Shown one piece after another: positions 8,592 through 19,876 of a DNA stretch of 64,000 bases. The stretch comes from Marsupella aquatica. Lineage: Eukaryota; Marchantiophyta. The notes beneath the pieces are model-generated. The model ran no database searches. It was not told the origin of the DNA and saw only the letters and a program-made list of their open reading frames with translations. Position 1 is the first letter of the stretch; every line of letters begins with the position of its first letter. The stretch covers positions 3,410,001 to 3,474,000 of the forward strand of contig OZ316896.1 of the NCBI GenBank assembly GCA_973895155.1, given 5' to 3'. A program made the translations under genes and the position numbers.

Positions 8592-11453
8592 CTAGGCATC
8601 ACATAGCTCCCCACTTAATTGTGAAGCGTCCTCGCGAACAACTGCATCTTCGTCCATATAGTATTTCTTGAGGCGGTCATAATGGATGCGAACTGGATAT
8701 ACCTCTCCCGTAATGTTGGCCAATTGTACGGAGCCATTGGGGAACATCATGGTTACTCTAAAGGGTCCTAACCAGCGAGTGTAAAGCTTTCCTGGAAACC
8801 TACTATACCTACTGTCATAAAGTAGCACAAGATCACCGGTATGAATACTAACTACTTTTAACCTTTTATCATACTGCTGCTTCATGATATTCTGTCTATA
8901 TTCTACTCTCTCGGCTGAAATCATTCTCGCTTCCTCTAAAGCTTCTAACCTATATTCTCGCTCCTTTAGGCTCTCCTCCGCTGAGGCTCTTTCCTCAATT
9001 GTAACTTGAAATGTCGGTATCTCAAGTTGCATGGGTACCAGGGCTTCTTGTCCAAAGGTTAAGAAGAAGGGTGTATGACCGGTAGTGGATTTATAGGCAA
9101 GATTGTAAGCAAAAACAGCAGCAAACAATTTATCATCCCAATCGAGTTTGTTCTGAGCTACTGTCTTGTTCAATATCTTTCCTATGATTCCGTTTGCTCG
9201 TTCTGTCAACCCGTTTGCCTTTGGATGGTAGGGAGTAGTAGGCCTATGTTTAACTAAATACTGCTCATTTAAACGACTAATTATATCATTCAAAAAATGG
9301 GTTCCTCTATCACTAACTAATTCTAGGGGTGCTCCATACCTGGTGAAGATCTGCTCATACATGAATCTAGCCGTAGTAATTGCATCATCCTTCGTTGTTG
9401 GTCTGGCCTCTACCCATTTAGTTGCATAATCCGTAGCCAGGATTATGTACTTGTTCCGTCGAGGGTGGGTCAGTGGTTTCAGAGGTCCAATGTAATCAAT
9501 ACCCCACTTCTCGAATGGTGCCAGAGGTAGAATAGGGTGCAGTGGATGCCTGGTGGACGCCCTTGGTCCTCCCGCTCGTTGACAAGGATCGCATTGTTTG
9601 ATAAACTGATAGACATCTTTGTGCAAGGTGGGCCACCAGTAACCGGCATTTAATATCTTCTTAGACGTGGTTACTGGGGCAAAATGTCCTCCGGCCTCCT
9701 CTCCATGCATGGCCCGTAGGACTCGTTTTACCTCTCTCTTTTCCAAATATCTTTGAATCGTGCCGTTGATTCCATGCTTGTGCAGTATGCCTTTAATGCA
9801 CTGATACTGTCTGACCTTCCGCACAAAGACTGCGGCTTGCTCTCGGCTTAACCCTGGCTGTAATCTGGAAGTGCTGAGAAATTGTAAAATCTCAGGGTAC
9901 CATGTACCAGCTATTTCCACAACGAATAGCTCCTCGTCGGGGAATCGATCATCGATGCAATCCGTGGCAGGTTTACCTGTGATCCTTGAAAAGAAGTCGG
10001 CATTGGCATGTAACTTTCCCGGCTTGATCCTCAGCTCATAGTCAAACTCCTGTAATAGCAAAATCCATCTTGCTACTCTGCCTGTAAGGTCCGGCTTATT
10101 GACTAGGTACTTCAAACTTTCATGATCAGTATGAAAGATTACCTTGTACCCTAGTAAATAATGCCTAAACTTTTTACAAGAATAAATGACTCCTAATGCT
10201 TCTCTTTCCGTGGTAGAGTAGTTCCGTTCGGCATCGGCAAGCTGACGGCTTGCGAAGTATATGGGATGGTCCCTTCCTTTCTCATCCAACTGACTTAGTA
10301 CTGAGCCAATACAGAAGCCCGAGACATCTACAAAAACATGAAAATCTTTGTTCCAGTCCGGTGCTATCATGACTGGGGCCTCTACTAACATCTGCTTCAA
10401 TTCTACCACCGCTGTGACTCGTTCGGGTGTGGGTTCGAAGTCTGCTCCTGCCTTGAGCATATTGGTTAATGGTAAAGCCAGCTTGGCAAAATCCTTGATG
10501 AACCGGCGATAGTAACCAATGCATCCCAAGAAGGATCTTACATCCTTTATGTTCTTAGGTTGCATGATATCTAGCCATACTGCTAGCTTACCTTTGTCAA
10601 TCTCAATGCCCTTCCTTGATACCTTGTGACCTAGTAGCACCCCCTCGGTTACTGCAAAAAAACATTTATCTGGGTGTAACTTGAGACCCACCTCTCTACA
10701 TCTCATGAAGGTTTTCCTGAGGTATTTAGCATGTTTCGATGCCTTCCCGAATACTGCAAAGTCATCAATGAAGATTTCCATGAACTTTCTCAAGTAATCA
10801 TGAAAAATGTTCACCATTAATCGTTGGAACATAGCTGGTGCATTGCAGAGTCCAAATGGCATACGATTGAAGACATAGATCCCCCATTCCGTGATGAAGG
10901 CCGTCTTGATTTGGTCTTCCTACCGAATCCTGATTTGGTTATAACCAGAGTATCCATCCATGAATGAATATAGTTCATGACTGGCTACCATGTCTAGTAC
11001 CATATCAGTAAACGGTAAAGGAAAATGGTCTTTTAATGTTGCTTCATTCAGCTTCCTGTAATCCTGACAAACCCGGATCTTGGGTTTACCATCGGGTCCA
11101 GCTTTCTTGGGAACTATCACAATTGGAGACACCCAGTCTGAATGCAGGACTGGAGTGATGAATCCAGCTTCCACTAGTTTGTCGATTTCTGTTTTGACCA
11201 GCAGGGAATACTTCGGGTTCATCCTTCGAATTGGTTGTCGAAATGATTTGGCTCCTAACATGAGATCAATTCGATGTTCCCCTAGTGTTGGATCTACTCC
11301 CTTTAGATCTTGGTGACTCCATGCAAACACATCCTGAAATTCAATCAATAAGTCACTGATCTCTTTCTCGAGCTCAGGTGCTAGGTTTCTCCCTAAGTTC
11401 AGTTCTCTTCCCTCTCCTAAGTCGAGCTTCCAATATTGCCGTGCTTGGATCAT
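8592..11453 (-). pseudogene. Gypsy pol: reverse transcriptase, RNase H, integrase (one in-frame stop)
   Basis: Two consecutive reading frames in the same phase, 11453-10920 and 10862-8592, separated by a TAG at 10920-10922. Before the stop: KIRVCQDYRKLNEATLKDHF and the YSFMDGYSGYNQI motif of the RT fingers/palm. After it: MPFGLCNAPAMF, the catalytic FIDDF, an RNase H region (FHVFVDVSG, YSTTEREALG, HTDHESLKYL), the integrase HHCC zinc domain ending QCDPCQRAG, and the DDE core with Asp near residue 450, Asp near 517 and Glu near 553 of the second frame (D-35-E spacing). No chromodomain is evident. Translation must also change frame between the upstream ORF (11817-11374) and this one near 11450. 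The final codons and the stop fall within the first 12 nt of the 3' LTR. The TAG within the RT makes this copy defective unless read through. Confidence 0.93.
8604..8616 (-). other. Gypsy polypurine tract
   Basis: The minus strand reads AAGTGGGGAGCTA directly before the 3' LTR start TGTGATG. This is the expected position and composition for the plus-strand primer. It lies inside the pol coding region. Confidence 0.75.
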
Positions 11454-11817
11454 ATTTAATCTGCTTCTTCAAATTCGGGTCCAGTTCGGCTTCCAGTCTC
11501 TCTAATCTCATACCTCCATAAACTGGGATCTCGGCTGGACTAGCCGAGTCGGTCCCTTCCTTGGTGTCCATAGATTGTCCCCTTACCGGTCTATTCGGTT
11601 TTGAATTAGTGGTCGGCTCCCCTTCCTGCCTTGGCTCTGGATCGTGTCTGTCCATCTCATCCACTTCTTGCTCCTGAGAGTTAGGCCGCTGTGCTCTCTC
11701 GGCTTCTAATAGGGCCTCAATTTGTTCTGCCCTCGTAATCGGCTTGTATGCCGATCCCTTGGTATTTAATTCCTTGCCGATGATCGATGGCGTTGTGGAC
11801 CCCGTCGGCTCTGCCAC
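11374..11817 (-). CDS. Gypsy inter-gag/pol segment
   Basis: A 147-codon frame between the gag-protease ORF and the reverse transcriptase frame. It is charged, Glu/Pro/Arg-rich and mostly disordered in appearance, and it overlaps the start of the RT frame in another phase. Its C-terminal part (IPVYGGMRLERLEAELDPNL) lies where a pol N-terminal linker is expected, so it is probably the N-terminus of the pol polyprotein separated from RT by a frame change near 11450. Whether that change is programmed or a mutation cannot be told from one copy. Confidence 0.5.
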   Translation of the reverse strand: MAEPTGSTTPSIIGKELNTKGSAYKPITRAEQIEALLEAERAQRPNSQEQEVDEMDRHDPEPRQEGEPTTNSKPNRPVRGQSMDTKEGTDSASPAEIPVYGGMRLERLEAELDPNLKKQIKYDPSTAILEARLRRGKRTELREKPST

Positions 11818-11855
11818 AACGCCTGCAGAAAATCCACTGTCCCTGCTACTGCTCC

Positions 11856-14759
11856 CTACTTAGCCGTTTCATCCAATTGGTCTACATCCTTTACTTCCTC
11901 CGGAATTGCAGCTAAAAAGGTGGATTCTATTGTAAAGCAGTCCTCGACCTCTTCGTCTTCTTCTTCCAAGTCACCTTCCATTGGTTCTTGCCATAATCCG
12001 CTGGGGGGTACCTCTGGTCCAAAGACACCTTCTTCGGTTAGGTTAGTGAGGCATTCTAACCAACGTACTTCATCGGCTGACTCCAGTCCACTGTCGTACC
12101 CATCTACTTCCCTTATGCTTTTCCTACGGTCATCCTTAGTGTCCCAGGATACCGTGATAGAGGGGGTCCCGAAAGTGAACTGCTTTTTACCCCAATCTTC
12201 TATTACCTCGGCTAGGTACAGCCATGGCCTACCAATCAATAGCCGGAATGACGTAGGATTTACCGGCTTCATTACTACATAGTTAATGCTAAAGAAGATA
12301 CCTCCTATCTCTGTCTTGATGCCGGTTAACACTCCCGTCGGAATGACCTGATATCCATTGGCCATGTTCAACACTCTTCCAGTCATCTCCGGTGTTAGAC
12401 CCCACCCTTTTGCTGTTGAATCAATCATAATACATACCCCTGATCCTCCATCGATGGGTACCCGTAGTAATAATTCTCCTTGAATCATTAATGGTAATGC
12501 TGGGACTCCTTGATCTTCTTCTATTATTAGTACGTCGGATCTGGTTGCTACCTTGGGTAATCTCGGCTTGCCGAGAATAGCCTTCCTTAATTGCTTCCGG
12601 AAGTACGGGCTATTTTTCAATAGTTGACCTACTGTTGCCGAGACTCTAGATTCTAGTACATCTTTAGCCAGGTCATAGGGAACAATCGGCTTCTCTTCTG
12701 GTGGTGTTTCCGTCTTGGATTCGGCCAGTTTTGCCACGCTAGTCTCCACAGCTGTTGGGTCTTCCGAAGCAAACAATGCTTTTGCTCGTTTTACATCCTT
12801 GGCAATGGCTTCGGTATTCTCCAGGGTTTCTAATTCTCTTAGTTGTTCCTTAACACTAGCCGTAACAGAGGGGTAGAACAACTTAGGATGATCTCGATTG
12901 AAGTCGCTATCTTGTGAAGGATTGGTTTCACTGGTGGGCTCATGGCTTACCTGTATTGCCGGAGCCCTCCCTTCTCCTTCTGTTGATGTTGACGAAGAGT
13001 CGATCCTTTCCTCCGTAACCTTCCCTTTATTTTTGGCCAGCCCATCCCACCTTTCCTTCCTTCTGGTAGATCGAGTAGAGACCCGGTAGCAATCATGATC
13101 TAAATCCTCCTCTGAGAAGGTTGATAGGGCTTCGGCCTCATCATCAGATGGTACGAACTCTGCCTCGGCATCCTCTTGCCATCCTAGTTCGATGTGGTTG
13201 ATTTGAACTCCTCCGGGGGTAGTACCTGGCGGTAAGATCTTGATCGGCAAAAGCTTATGATTTGCGGCCAGGCCTGCCAACCAAGTAGGACATTGCCCTA
13301 GCATATGACCTTCCTGTCGGCATCCCATACATAGCTGAGCTGGTTGTCCATCACCCTGTTTGCATGCATTCGGGCATTCTCTAGCAAAATGGCCAGGTTG
13401 ACCACAATTATAGCACGCCGCAAATCTTTGCACATTCGGCCTAGGAGGTACTGACGGGTTCTGAATAATCCGAGGATACATCTCTCCTGGATTGTTCCTT
13501 AACCCTGACCATAGAGATGCAGGTCTGTTGGATAGGTCTCGTGCTCCAGTCTCACTGATGCCGAAAACACTATCAGCGGCATCTCCCAAAAAGTACTCTA
13601 CTTCTCCCTGACATGGTCTGATCTCGGCCACATGCCGAACATGATTAGTATTAAGCTTAGGACACGCATCTTTATGGTGTCCGGTTTTATAACATAAGGC
13701 ACACCATACAGAGCTATCCTCCTGTACTACCTTCTTCTTTGGTTTTACCTCTGCAATGATAGCCTTAAGTTGCTCGGTAAGGGCTACGATGTTATCTGGT
13801 GGCTTAGCCTCCATCTTGACTTTCGTCTTCCCTCTCCTTCTGCCCTTCCTTTTCCTAGTTTTTTCTTCTTCAGAACTAGAAGATGACTCACTCTTGCTAC
13901 TCCCACTATCCGAGCTTGACTTATCACTTCTAGACTTCTTGGGATGTTTCTTCTTCTTATCTTTTTTCTTATGGGGTGATCCCTCCTCTGATGAGGAACT
14001 CTCAGACTTAAGCTGTTTCTTCCGGCTTGTGATATCTGCATTAATGTATAATTGAATATCCTTAATTGCTTCGGCTAAAGTCTCCGGGTTCTCCTTCCTA
14101 ATTGCAAAACTCATCTTCTGTGGCAAAGCATTCACCAACCATTGAAGTTGCATACCTTCAGATGCATTGGTCTTTGTACGTCTTACCAGTTTCTGAAAGC
14201 GTTGCAAGAACTTCCTGAAGGATTTGTTCTCCTTGAACCGAAGTTGTCCCAACTTCAGCACTGCTAGTTCTGAAGTTCCAATGGGTCGAAACTCCTTAAC
14301 AAAGAGTGTTTTGAAGATATCCCAGATGGCTTGATCTTCCACATCTAATGCTCTGTACCAAGGCCTAGCCTCACCCTTGAACAGGCCGGGAAGAATCTGC
14401 ATCTTGATGGCCGATTCTCCATTTGCTGCAGCGGTTCCCTCGAAATCATCCAACCATTCGTCCGGATCCTCATCTCCTCTCCCATGAAATGCCTTGTAAT
14501 GTATGCGCGACCGCTGGCTCAATCTGGTCCCTGGCCTCTCGTCTGGCCGTGCCTCTGGTTCCCCCATGTCGGTTGGAGACTCACTTCTCCTTACCGACTC
14601 TTCTTCTGGTATGTCTTCTTCGACGCCACTTCCAGTTTCGGAGCTACCAGCTCTTTCTGCCCCTCTCAGTCGCTGTGTATCATGCCACCCGGCGAGCTGC
14701 TGCAGTCGAGCTCTCTCCCGTTGAATCACTCTTTCTTCCCTCGGCGTAAGGTCAGTCAT
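11856..14759 (-). CDS. Gypsy gag-protease polyprotein
   Basis: 967 codons, ATG at 14759. The capsid-like gag domain is at about 90-250 (pattern DEWLDDFEGTA, then FVKEFRPIGTSELAVLKLGQ, then SFRKFLQRFQKLVRRT). Next is a Lys/Ser-rich basic section of RNA-binding type. Three CCHC knuckles follow: CALCYKTGHHKDAC, CYNCGQPGHFAREC and CMGCRQEGHMLGQC. The retropepsin-like protease follows with VPIDGGSGVCIM (catalytic Asp; DGGS in place of the usual D(T/S)G) and the conserved LLIGRPWL near the end. It assembles the particle and processes the polyprotein. No internal stop is present. The DGGS sequence in the protease is a departure worth noting. Confidence 0.93.
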   Translation of the reverse strand: MTDLTPREERVIQRERARLQQLAGWHDTQRLRGAERAGSSETGSGVEEDIPEEESVRRSESPTDMGEPEARPDERPGTRLSQRSRIHYKAFHGRGDEDPDEWLDDFEGTAAANGESAIKMQILPGLFKGEARPWYRALDVEDQAIWDIFKTLFVKEFRPIGTSELAVLKLGQLRFKENKSFRKFLQRFQKLVRRTKTNASEGMQLQWLVNALPQKMSFAIRKENPETLAEAIKDIQLYINADITSRKKQLKSESSSSEEGSPHKKKDKKKKHPKKSRSDKSSSDSGSSKSESSSSSEEEKTRKRKGRRRGKTKVKMEAKPPDNIVALTEQLKAIIAEVKPKKKVVQEDSSVWCALCYKTGHHKDACPKLNTNHVRHVAEIRPCQGEVEYFLGDAADSVFGISETGARDLSNRPASLWSGLRNNPGEMYPRIIQNPSVPPRPNVQRFAACYNCGQPGHFARECPNACKQGDGQPAQLCMGCRQEGHMLGQCPTWLAGLAANHKLLPIKILPPGTTPGGVQINHIELGWQEDAEAEFVPSDDEAEALSTFSEEDLDHDCYRVSTRSTRRKERWDGLAKNKGKVTEERIDSSSTSTEGEGRAPAIQVSHEPTSETNPSQDSDFNRDHPKLFYPSVTASVKEQLRELETLENTEAIAKDVKRAKALFASEDPTAVETSVAKLAESKTETPPEEKPIVPYDLAKDVLESRVSATVGQLLKNSPYFRKQLRKAILGKPRLPKVATRSDVLIIEEDQGVPALPLMIQGELLLRVPIDGGSGVCIMIDSTAKGWGLTPEMTGRVLNMANGYQVIPTGVLTGIKTEIGGIFFSINYVVMKPVNPTSFRLLIGRPWLYLAEVIEDWGKKQFTFGTPSITVSWDTKDDRRKSIREVDGYDSGLESADEVRWLECLTNLTEEGVFGPEVPPSGLWQEPMEGDLEEEDEEVEDCFTIESTFLAAIPEEVKDVDQLDETAK

Positions 14760-14810
14760 TACCTACGCTTCCGTTCTAACTTCATATCTCACGGCTTAAG
14801 AAATGCCCCC

Positions 14811-14828
14811 TCCATCTAGCGCCAAAAA
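14811..14828 (-). other. Gypsy primer-binding site
   Basis: Directly inside the 5' LTR the minus strand reads TTTTTGGCGCTAGATGG. TGGCGC matches the CCA-ended 3' terminus of a tRNA (acceptor ending GCGCCA). I cannot name the tRNA with confidence. Confidence 0.65.
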
Positions 14829-15749
14829 TGTGGTGCGTCCCATGGCTCCCTAAACCCAAGAAACCCCCCAGCTCAAGCCGATTCCCGCAGGTTTTGTGCT
14901 TGGCGAGGCCGTTTCCGCGGCTTAGCGGCATGGGACGCTGCTAACCTTCTACTACTACTATTAACATTTTACACACATATACTGGACAGATCCTTCATCG
15001 GGTCATGAGATACGTAGCCGGCCTAATATAGGCCTTCCCCTGTCTTCCCCTGTCTTCCCCTCCGTCTTGTTAGATATGTTTGGATTCCGCCGCCGGAATG
15101 ATCCCCAATAGGCTTGGTTAAGCCGCTAAGACCTCTCTCAGCTCGACACATCCAACTCTCACTCCCCTGCTTACTTTCCTTCCTTCTGTTGATGTGGGCA
15201 CTCTTCACACAAGTTAATGCGACACACAAATAGCAAAATGACTCATTCTGACTGAGTCATACCATGCACTTGCCATACAAACAGTACATCTCATACACAA
15301 GTTCTGCGAACTAAGCCGTGAGGCCAACTCTATTCAGCTCTTAGGCATGAGGAAACATGAATATACACAAGGGTCACTGTATGACTAACCGAGAGCTTCT
15401 CGTACTACTTGATCCCAGCCCGGCTGGTGCAAACTAAAAACTTGCTAAAGAAGAGGCCCTGAGCTCCCCGCTGCCCAGGTACTTATCCTGGTAGTGGATC
15501 CGCCATTCTTTGCATCGTAAGCCTAATCTACTTAACAGTAATCTACTTGCCCGAATCTACCTATGTACAGCAAGGCAAGAGCACAAGTGTTGCTCCTACC
15601 AGTGGGACCGCAATCCCACTAAGCTAAGTGTCAGGGCCGCTCCTGGTTCTGATCCTAATCCTAAACGTGGAGATCCGCGCCCGCCCTGCCCACTCACGCC
15701 TCCTCCCTCCACGTCCGCCCTCCCTAAAAGGAACGGCGCCCTTGCACCG

Positions 15750-16316
15750 TCACGACACCGGTGGTGGATCCTTAATGGACGCCCCCAACGCTTCCTCCTC
15801 AGCCACTGCCGTAGGTTCATTCTCTGACAGATTACCTGCCCTTGACTGAGTCAACTCTCCATCGGCCTGACTGGGTCCACCTTTGGCTTCAGCCTCGACA
15901 CCGGCCTCGGCAATACCCACGGCTTCGGCCTCAGCCACTCCCTCGGCTTCGGCCTCCCCTTCCCCTAGGGTAGTTGGATCCCTAGCCGTGACCCTGTCTG
16001 GGGTCGGTGCTGGGTCTACCTCCTTGATCACCACGGCCTGTGAAGTCGTATTACTCCTTGACCCTGAAGGTTTCCGCTTCTTCTTCGTTGGTGGCTCGGC
16101 AGCTGGTCCCTTCCCCTTCCCACTTACTTCCGGCACTGGTGCAGGTGGCGCGGCTTGTCCTTCGGCAATTACCACCCCTGGTAACTGGTTTGTCCCAACG
16201 GGAGATGGACCTGCTGCAGCTAAGCATTTAAATACTGCGGCTTGTTTCTTCAGCCGCTCTATTTGGTTGTCGGCCCGCCGCTGTAGGTTCTCCATCTTCC
16301 TCGTGATTTCCTCCAA
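15750..16316 (-). CDS. C-terminal frame of the LTR coiled-coil protein (5' LTR copy)
   Basis: Second copy of the frame described at 4890-5456, with only a couple of residue changes. It retains the KKKRK cluster and the Glu/Ala-rich tail. It overlaps the coiled-coil ORF of the 5' LTR in the same way, so the frame break near 16330 predates the insertion. Confidence 0.55.
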   Translation of the reverse strand: MEEITRKMENLQRRADNQIERLKKQAAVFKCLAAAGPSPVGTNQLPGVVIAEGQAAPPAPVPEVSGKGKGPAAEPPTKKKRKPSGSRSNTTSQAVVIKEVDPAPTPDRVTARDPTTLGEGEAEAEGVAEAEAVGIAEAGVEAEAKGGPSQADGELTQSRAGNLSENEPTAVAEEEALGASIKDPPPVS

Positions 16317-19300
16317 CTCCTCTTGGGTTCATCCAGGTCCTTACGTGCCCCCTCCAGCTCGTTTTTGGCCTCCTCCTGCTCCCTGTGGGCTTCCTCCAAT
16401 TCCTTCTTCAAGGTAGCCCTCTCCTCCTGGGTTGCTCTTAGCTCCTTGTCGAGCTCTGCAATGATGACAGACTCCATCTGGTTCATCTTGGCGTAAGTCT
16501 GTTCGAGCATCTCGTCCTTCTCCCTTAGGTCGGCCTTGAAGCTGGCCGTCAGGGACGCAAGCTCCTGCTGCAGCGCCATAATCCCTTGATAGGATTTCCC
16601 TAACTCGACCTCCTTCTGCTCAAGGGCTCCGCGGATTTTCTCGAGCTCCCCTTTCAACGCCCATTCCTTTCTTTGGGTCTCCGCCATGGCCCGACTGTTG
16701 GCTGTTATGTGGGCCTCCTCTGTATTCTTCAGCTCTCGCTTCCACTTCTCCCTCTCTTTGATCGTGTCGGCCAACTCTCCCTGCGTCTGAGTCAGTTTAT
16801 CCTTGATATTCTGATTATCAGCCTGCGCGGTGTCCAACTGCCCCTGCATGATGTTCAGCTCATGCCGTTTAATCCGCAGTTCATCTTGGGCTTTCTTGGC
16901 CGCCCTTAGATCTTCAATCTCGGCTTCCATCCTCCTAAGCCGCCGAATGACCTCGTCCTTCTTGCTTCTCTCTAAAGCCACCGCTTCTTCTAATTGGTGC
17001 TTCTCCAACTGCTCCCTATGGAAAAAGGGTCCTACCTCCAACTCCTCTCCAAAGATGCCGAGCACAAGTTCCCCACACATCTCACCATACTCCATGGCTC
17101 TATTCTTAGCGTAGGTGGAGTAAGTAGAAGTGATCGGCATCGCCCATCGTGGCCTCTGCTCCCAAGCCGTCCTGCGGATCTCTTCAATCGTGGCTAGAGG
17201 TTTGCTTCCTTTTTTGGCTAGCCGCCTGATGTCCTCCGGCCAATCTCCTCTTGGTAAATCCTTTTCCTTAGCCAGGGCGGCCTCCTCCTCCTGCTTGATT
17301 CGCTTCTGAAATTCCTGCACCGTCTGTTTTATGTCGTCGAAGCTCGGGGGAGCAACATCTGGTGGGGGAGACTCAGGGCTACTCTGCTGGTTGGGGTCCC
17401 CTTGCACTACCCTTGGAAGTGTGGGGACAAACCGGCCACAGGTCCTTACTCCTGGAACGTGATGGTCCGACCCATAGCCGGAATTATCATGGCTGTAGTC
17501 CTCCACTGCCTCCTCTACCTCTTGGACGTCCGGCTTCTCCCTCTCCTCTTCGTCGGTAGGAGCTTCAGGCAATTCTGCCTCAGATTCGGAGCTTGAGGTT
17601 CCCATGTACATTCGAACACCTGGCTTGGATTCCGGCCTGATTCTCTCCTTGTCTCCAGCAAAGGGGTTTTCTCTTGTGAGCCGGTGTAGGCCTACCTCTG
17701 TAGTAGTGTCCTGCATTGTTGCCGTTGCCGTTGTTGTTGCCGATGCCAATTTCTTTCCTTTCTCCAGTAGTTTTAGCAGACTCTGCATGCCTGGTTGCTG
17801 CATCGGCAAGTCTTCCTTCCTGGGCCTAAACACCTGCTCGATCGTAGGACTAACAGGTGGTTGAGGCTTCTCAGCCAACGGCCTCGGCGTTGGAGCTTCC
17901 TCGGGTGCCCTTACCTGCAGGGGAAGTACCGGGGCAAAAGTCTGACCTCTGGCATACCGGCACAACAGCGGCATGTGATAGCCAAGCCGCGACACGCTCC
18001 CCATGCTGATTACCTGCTGCTCCTCCTTTAAGATCTTCTTCAATTGGTTGAGGAGGTACCCGTTGTAGTCCCGGCTTGGGTCTGGCCTTTCTGCCAGATA
18101 GACCTGTGCCTTGCCGATCTCTGCCCTCGGCAAGTTACAATGCATGGTCACCCGCAAGAAGTCGATCATCTCTCCTATGTGCGGGTTGGTGCAGGTGTTC
18201 CGGAAGAAGCCATTCTTTGTTGATGGCCCGGGGAATGACCGGAACTCCTTGTCAGGCAAGGTCTTCCTGGTATCAACTTTGGTCTTATTGCCTATCGGCA
18301 AGCCAAACACCTCGGCAATTACCTTGGGAGTAAGATAGAAATCCTTCCCATATATCCTCGTGCAATTGGTCTCGGGTTCCCATGACCCCACGAATTCTAA
18401 TAGGTCTGACTCCGGTACCTCCGGCTTCAGCCATGGTAATCTTACAAAGGCCTCCAAGCCGGATCCGGCCATGAAGCCTTGGTACTTCTTGGTCTGCATG
18501 GCCGTAAAGCATGCATCCTCCTCCCGTGCAAAATGTAGTTGCACCTCCACCGGTAGGGTTGCCGCCCAGCCCTTCCAGGTGTCATCCCTGGTTGGAATGG
18601 CCTTGATGGGATCGACCTCCTCCTCTTCGGCTTCTCCCTGCCTCCTGCTCTGCTGCTCGGCTGGCCTCTTTGGTGCCGCCGACCTCGTTCTTTTTGCCGG
18701 GGTGGCTTCATCGTTGACGGCCCCCTTCCTCTTCATCTCTGCTGCCGTGGAGGTTTCTCCTAGCACCGTTGCCTGGGTCCACCTTTCCGTGCTACCCTTT
18801 AATTCCCAGTGTATGTCGTTGCAGTTCTTGATGGCCTCTCGGATGCCGACGACGCTGTCTTTGCAAAACAGAAGATCGTCGAGTTGATTGGAAGTAGGCG
18901 TCCACAGGAACTCGTCCTTGATGAGTTCGCCTCCTAAGAAAGCCGTCTTCTGCAGCTCCCACAATCAAGCGAGCTCCTGCCGTTCTCGAGCTGCCCTTTC
19001 TGACTCCTCGTCCTCGTAAGTCTTGATGTACTCAGTTGCCCGTTCGAACAGGCATCCCCAGAAATGTGCCGCTTGATTGACGTTGCTCATACCCTCCTTA
19101 GGTCGATCATCGGTATCTATTCTCTCCCCGAGTGCTTGCCTAAGCAGCTGACAGTAGTTGGCCTCCCGTAGTCGTCTGCCTAGTTCGTGCTCGCAAATGA
19201 GCCACCATCTCCTGCAAGCGCTCCTTACCCCTCTCCTCTGCCGGTCCTTCTTCCCGTTGATCCTTCCTAGCCGCCGACGCTTAACGCGCCCTAACCCTAA

Positions 19301-19348
19301 TCGGGTTTTCACCCTCAGCCTTACCTCCGGCCTCTGCCCGGGTTCCAT
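16259..19348 (-). pseudogene. LTR coiled-coil ORF, 5' LTR copy, broken by one stop
   Basis: Same ORF as 5399-8488 but divided into 19348-18965 (127 codons) and 18964-16259 by a TGA at 18965-18967. The corresponding codon in the 3' LTR is open. The stop results from a single C-to-T change on the coding strand at a CpG, so it arose after insertion. The copy that would be read in full-length RNA is the one in the 3' LTR. Confidence 0.85.
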
Positions 19349-19463
19349 GGTTGCCTCTAATTGTTTATATTTTCCTTGTTTTGTCCCTATACTAAGGTGT
19401 TCCTAGGGTGCCTTCCTGCTTTACCCACTTAACCGGCCGAGTGATTCCTGTCTAGGCATCACA

Positions 19464-19468
19464 CAATG
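19464..19468. repeat. Gypsy target-site duplication, right (CAATG)
   Basis: Exact partner of 3974-3978, directly after the right LTR end. Confidence 0.95.
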
Positions 19469-19706
19469 CTCAGCCAGGCTCCACTATCTTTGCTCACAAA
19501 CTCTGCTCACAAACTCCGCTCACAAACCAATTTCTCAGACCTCCAGACTAAAGCTCGCAGCAGCCTCAATCCTGAACACATGAGCGCCTGAGCAGCAAGT
19601 TGTCAAGCAATGGTCAGGGCAATGGGAGTGCAAATATAAGGGGTAGCAGTAAGTCCCCTCACCTCACTCACATGCCAAACACAAAAGCAGGGCCCGGTTG
19701 GCCTTG

Positions 19707-19876
19707 CAGCCCAATGATCCACCTCACACAATAAACTTCGTGAGACCTCCACAATTGATCGACGACCTTCTACCCTGCCACCAAGCAATGAGCAGCCCGA
19801 TGATCCACCTTGCTCCCCACTTTGTGAGACCTCCACAATGTGCCGACGACCTTGAACCCTGCCACCAAGCAATGAG
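19707..19876. repeat. Two-copy tandem duplication, ~85 bp unit
   Basis: Units 19707-19792 and 19793-19876 both start CAGCCC(A/G)ATGATCCACCT and end GCCACCAAGCAATGAG, with moderate divergence in the middle. The duplication lies in the flank of the Gypsy insertion. No gene is apparent here. Confidence 0.7.

Larger units (their letters stand above)
3979..8603 (-). repeat. Gypsy 3' LTR (4625 bp), with uninterrupted long ORF
   Basis: On the element strand this is the 3' LTR. It starts TGTGATGCC at 8603 and ends CACCACA at 3979. The last 12 nt of the pol ORF, including its stop, lie inside it. It carries the uninterrupted 1029-codon ORF (8488-5399) and an overlapping second frame (5456-4890). The non-coding remainder, about 4889-3979, should hold the core promoter, R and U5. 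Confidence 0.93.
3979..19463 (-). mobile_element. Complete Ty3/Gypsy LTR retrotransposon with 4.6-kb LTRs
   Basis: A 15.5-kb element on the minus strand: 5' LTR 14829-19463, primer-binding site, gag-protease 14759-11856, pol 11453-8592, 3' LTR 3979-8603. LTRs run TGTG...CACA and the element is flanked by CAATG. The two LTRs differ at a few dozen positions by eye plus one 10-bp tandem unit (extra TGTCTTCCCC near 15048), so the insertion is fairly young. The pol order RT-RNase H-integrase makes it Gypsy, not Copia. The unusual feature is a long sense ORF inside each LTR. Pol carries a frame change and an in-frame stop, so this copy is probably not autonomous. It sits upstream of the MAM33-like gene in the same orientation. 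Confidence 0.95.
14829..19463 (-). repeat. Gypsy 5' LTR (4635 bp)
   Basis: Near-identical to 3979-8603, with one extra 10-bp unit and scattered single-base differences. It should provide the element's promoter. Its copy of the long ORF has one stop that the 3' copy lacks. Confidence 0.93.
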
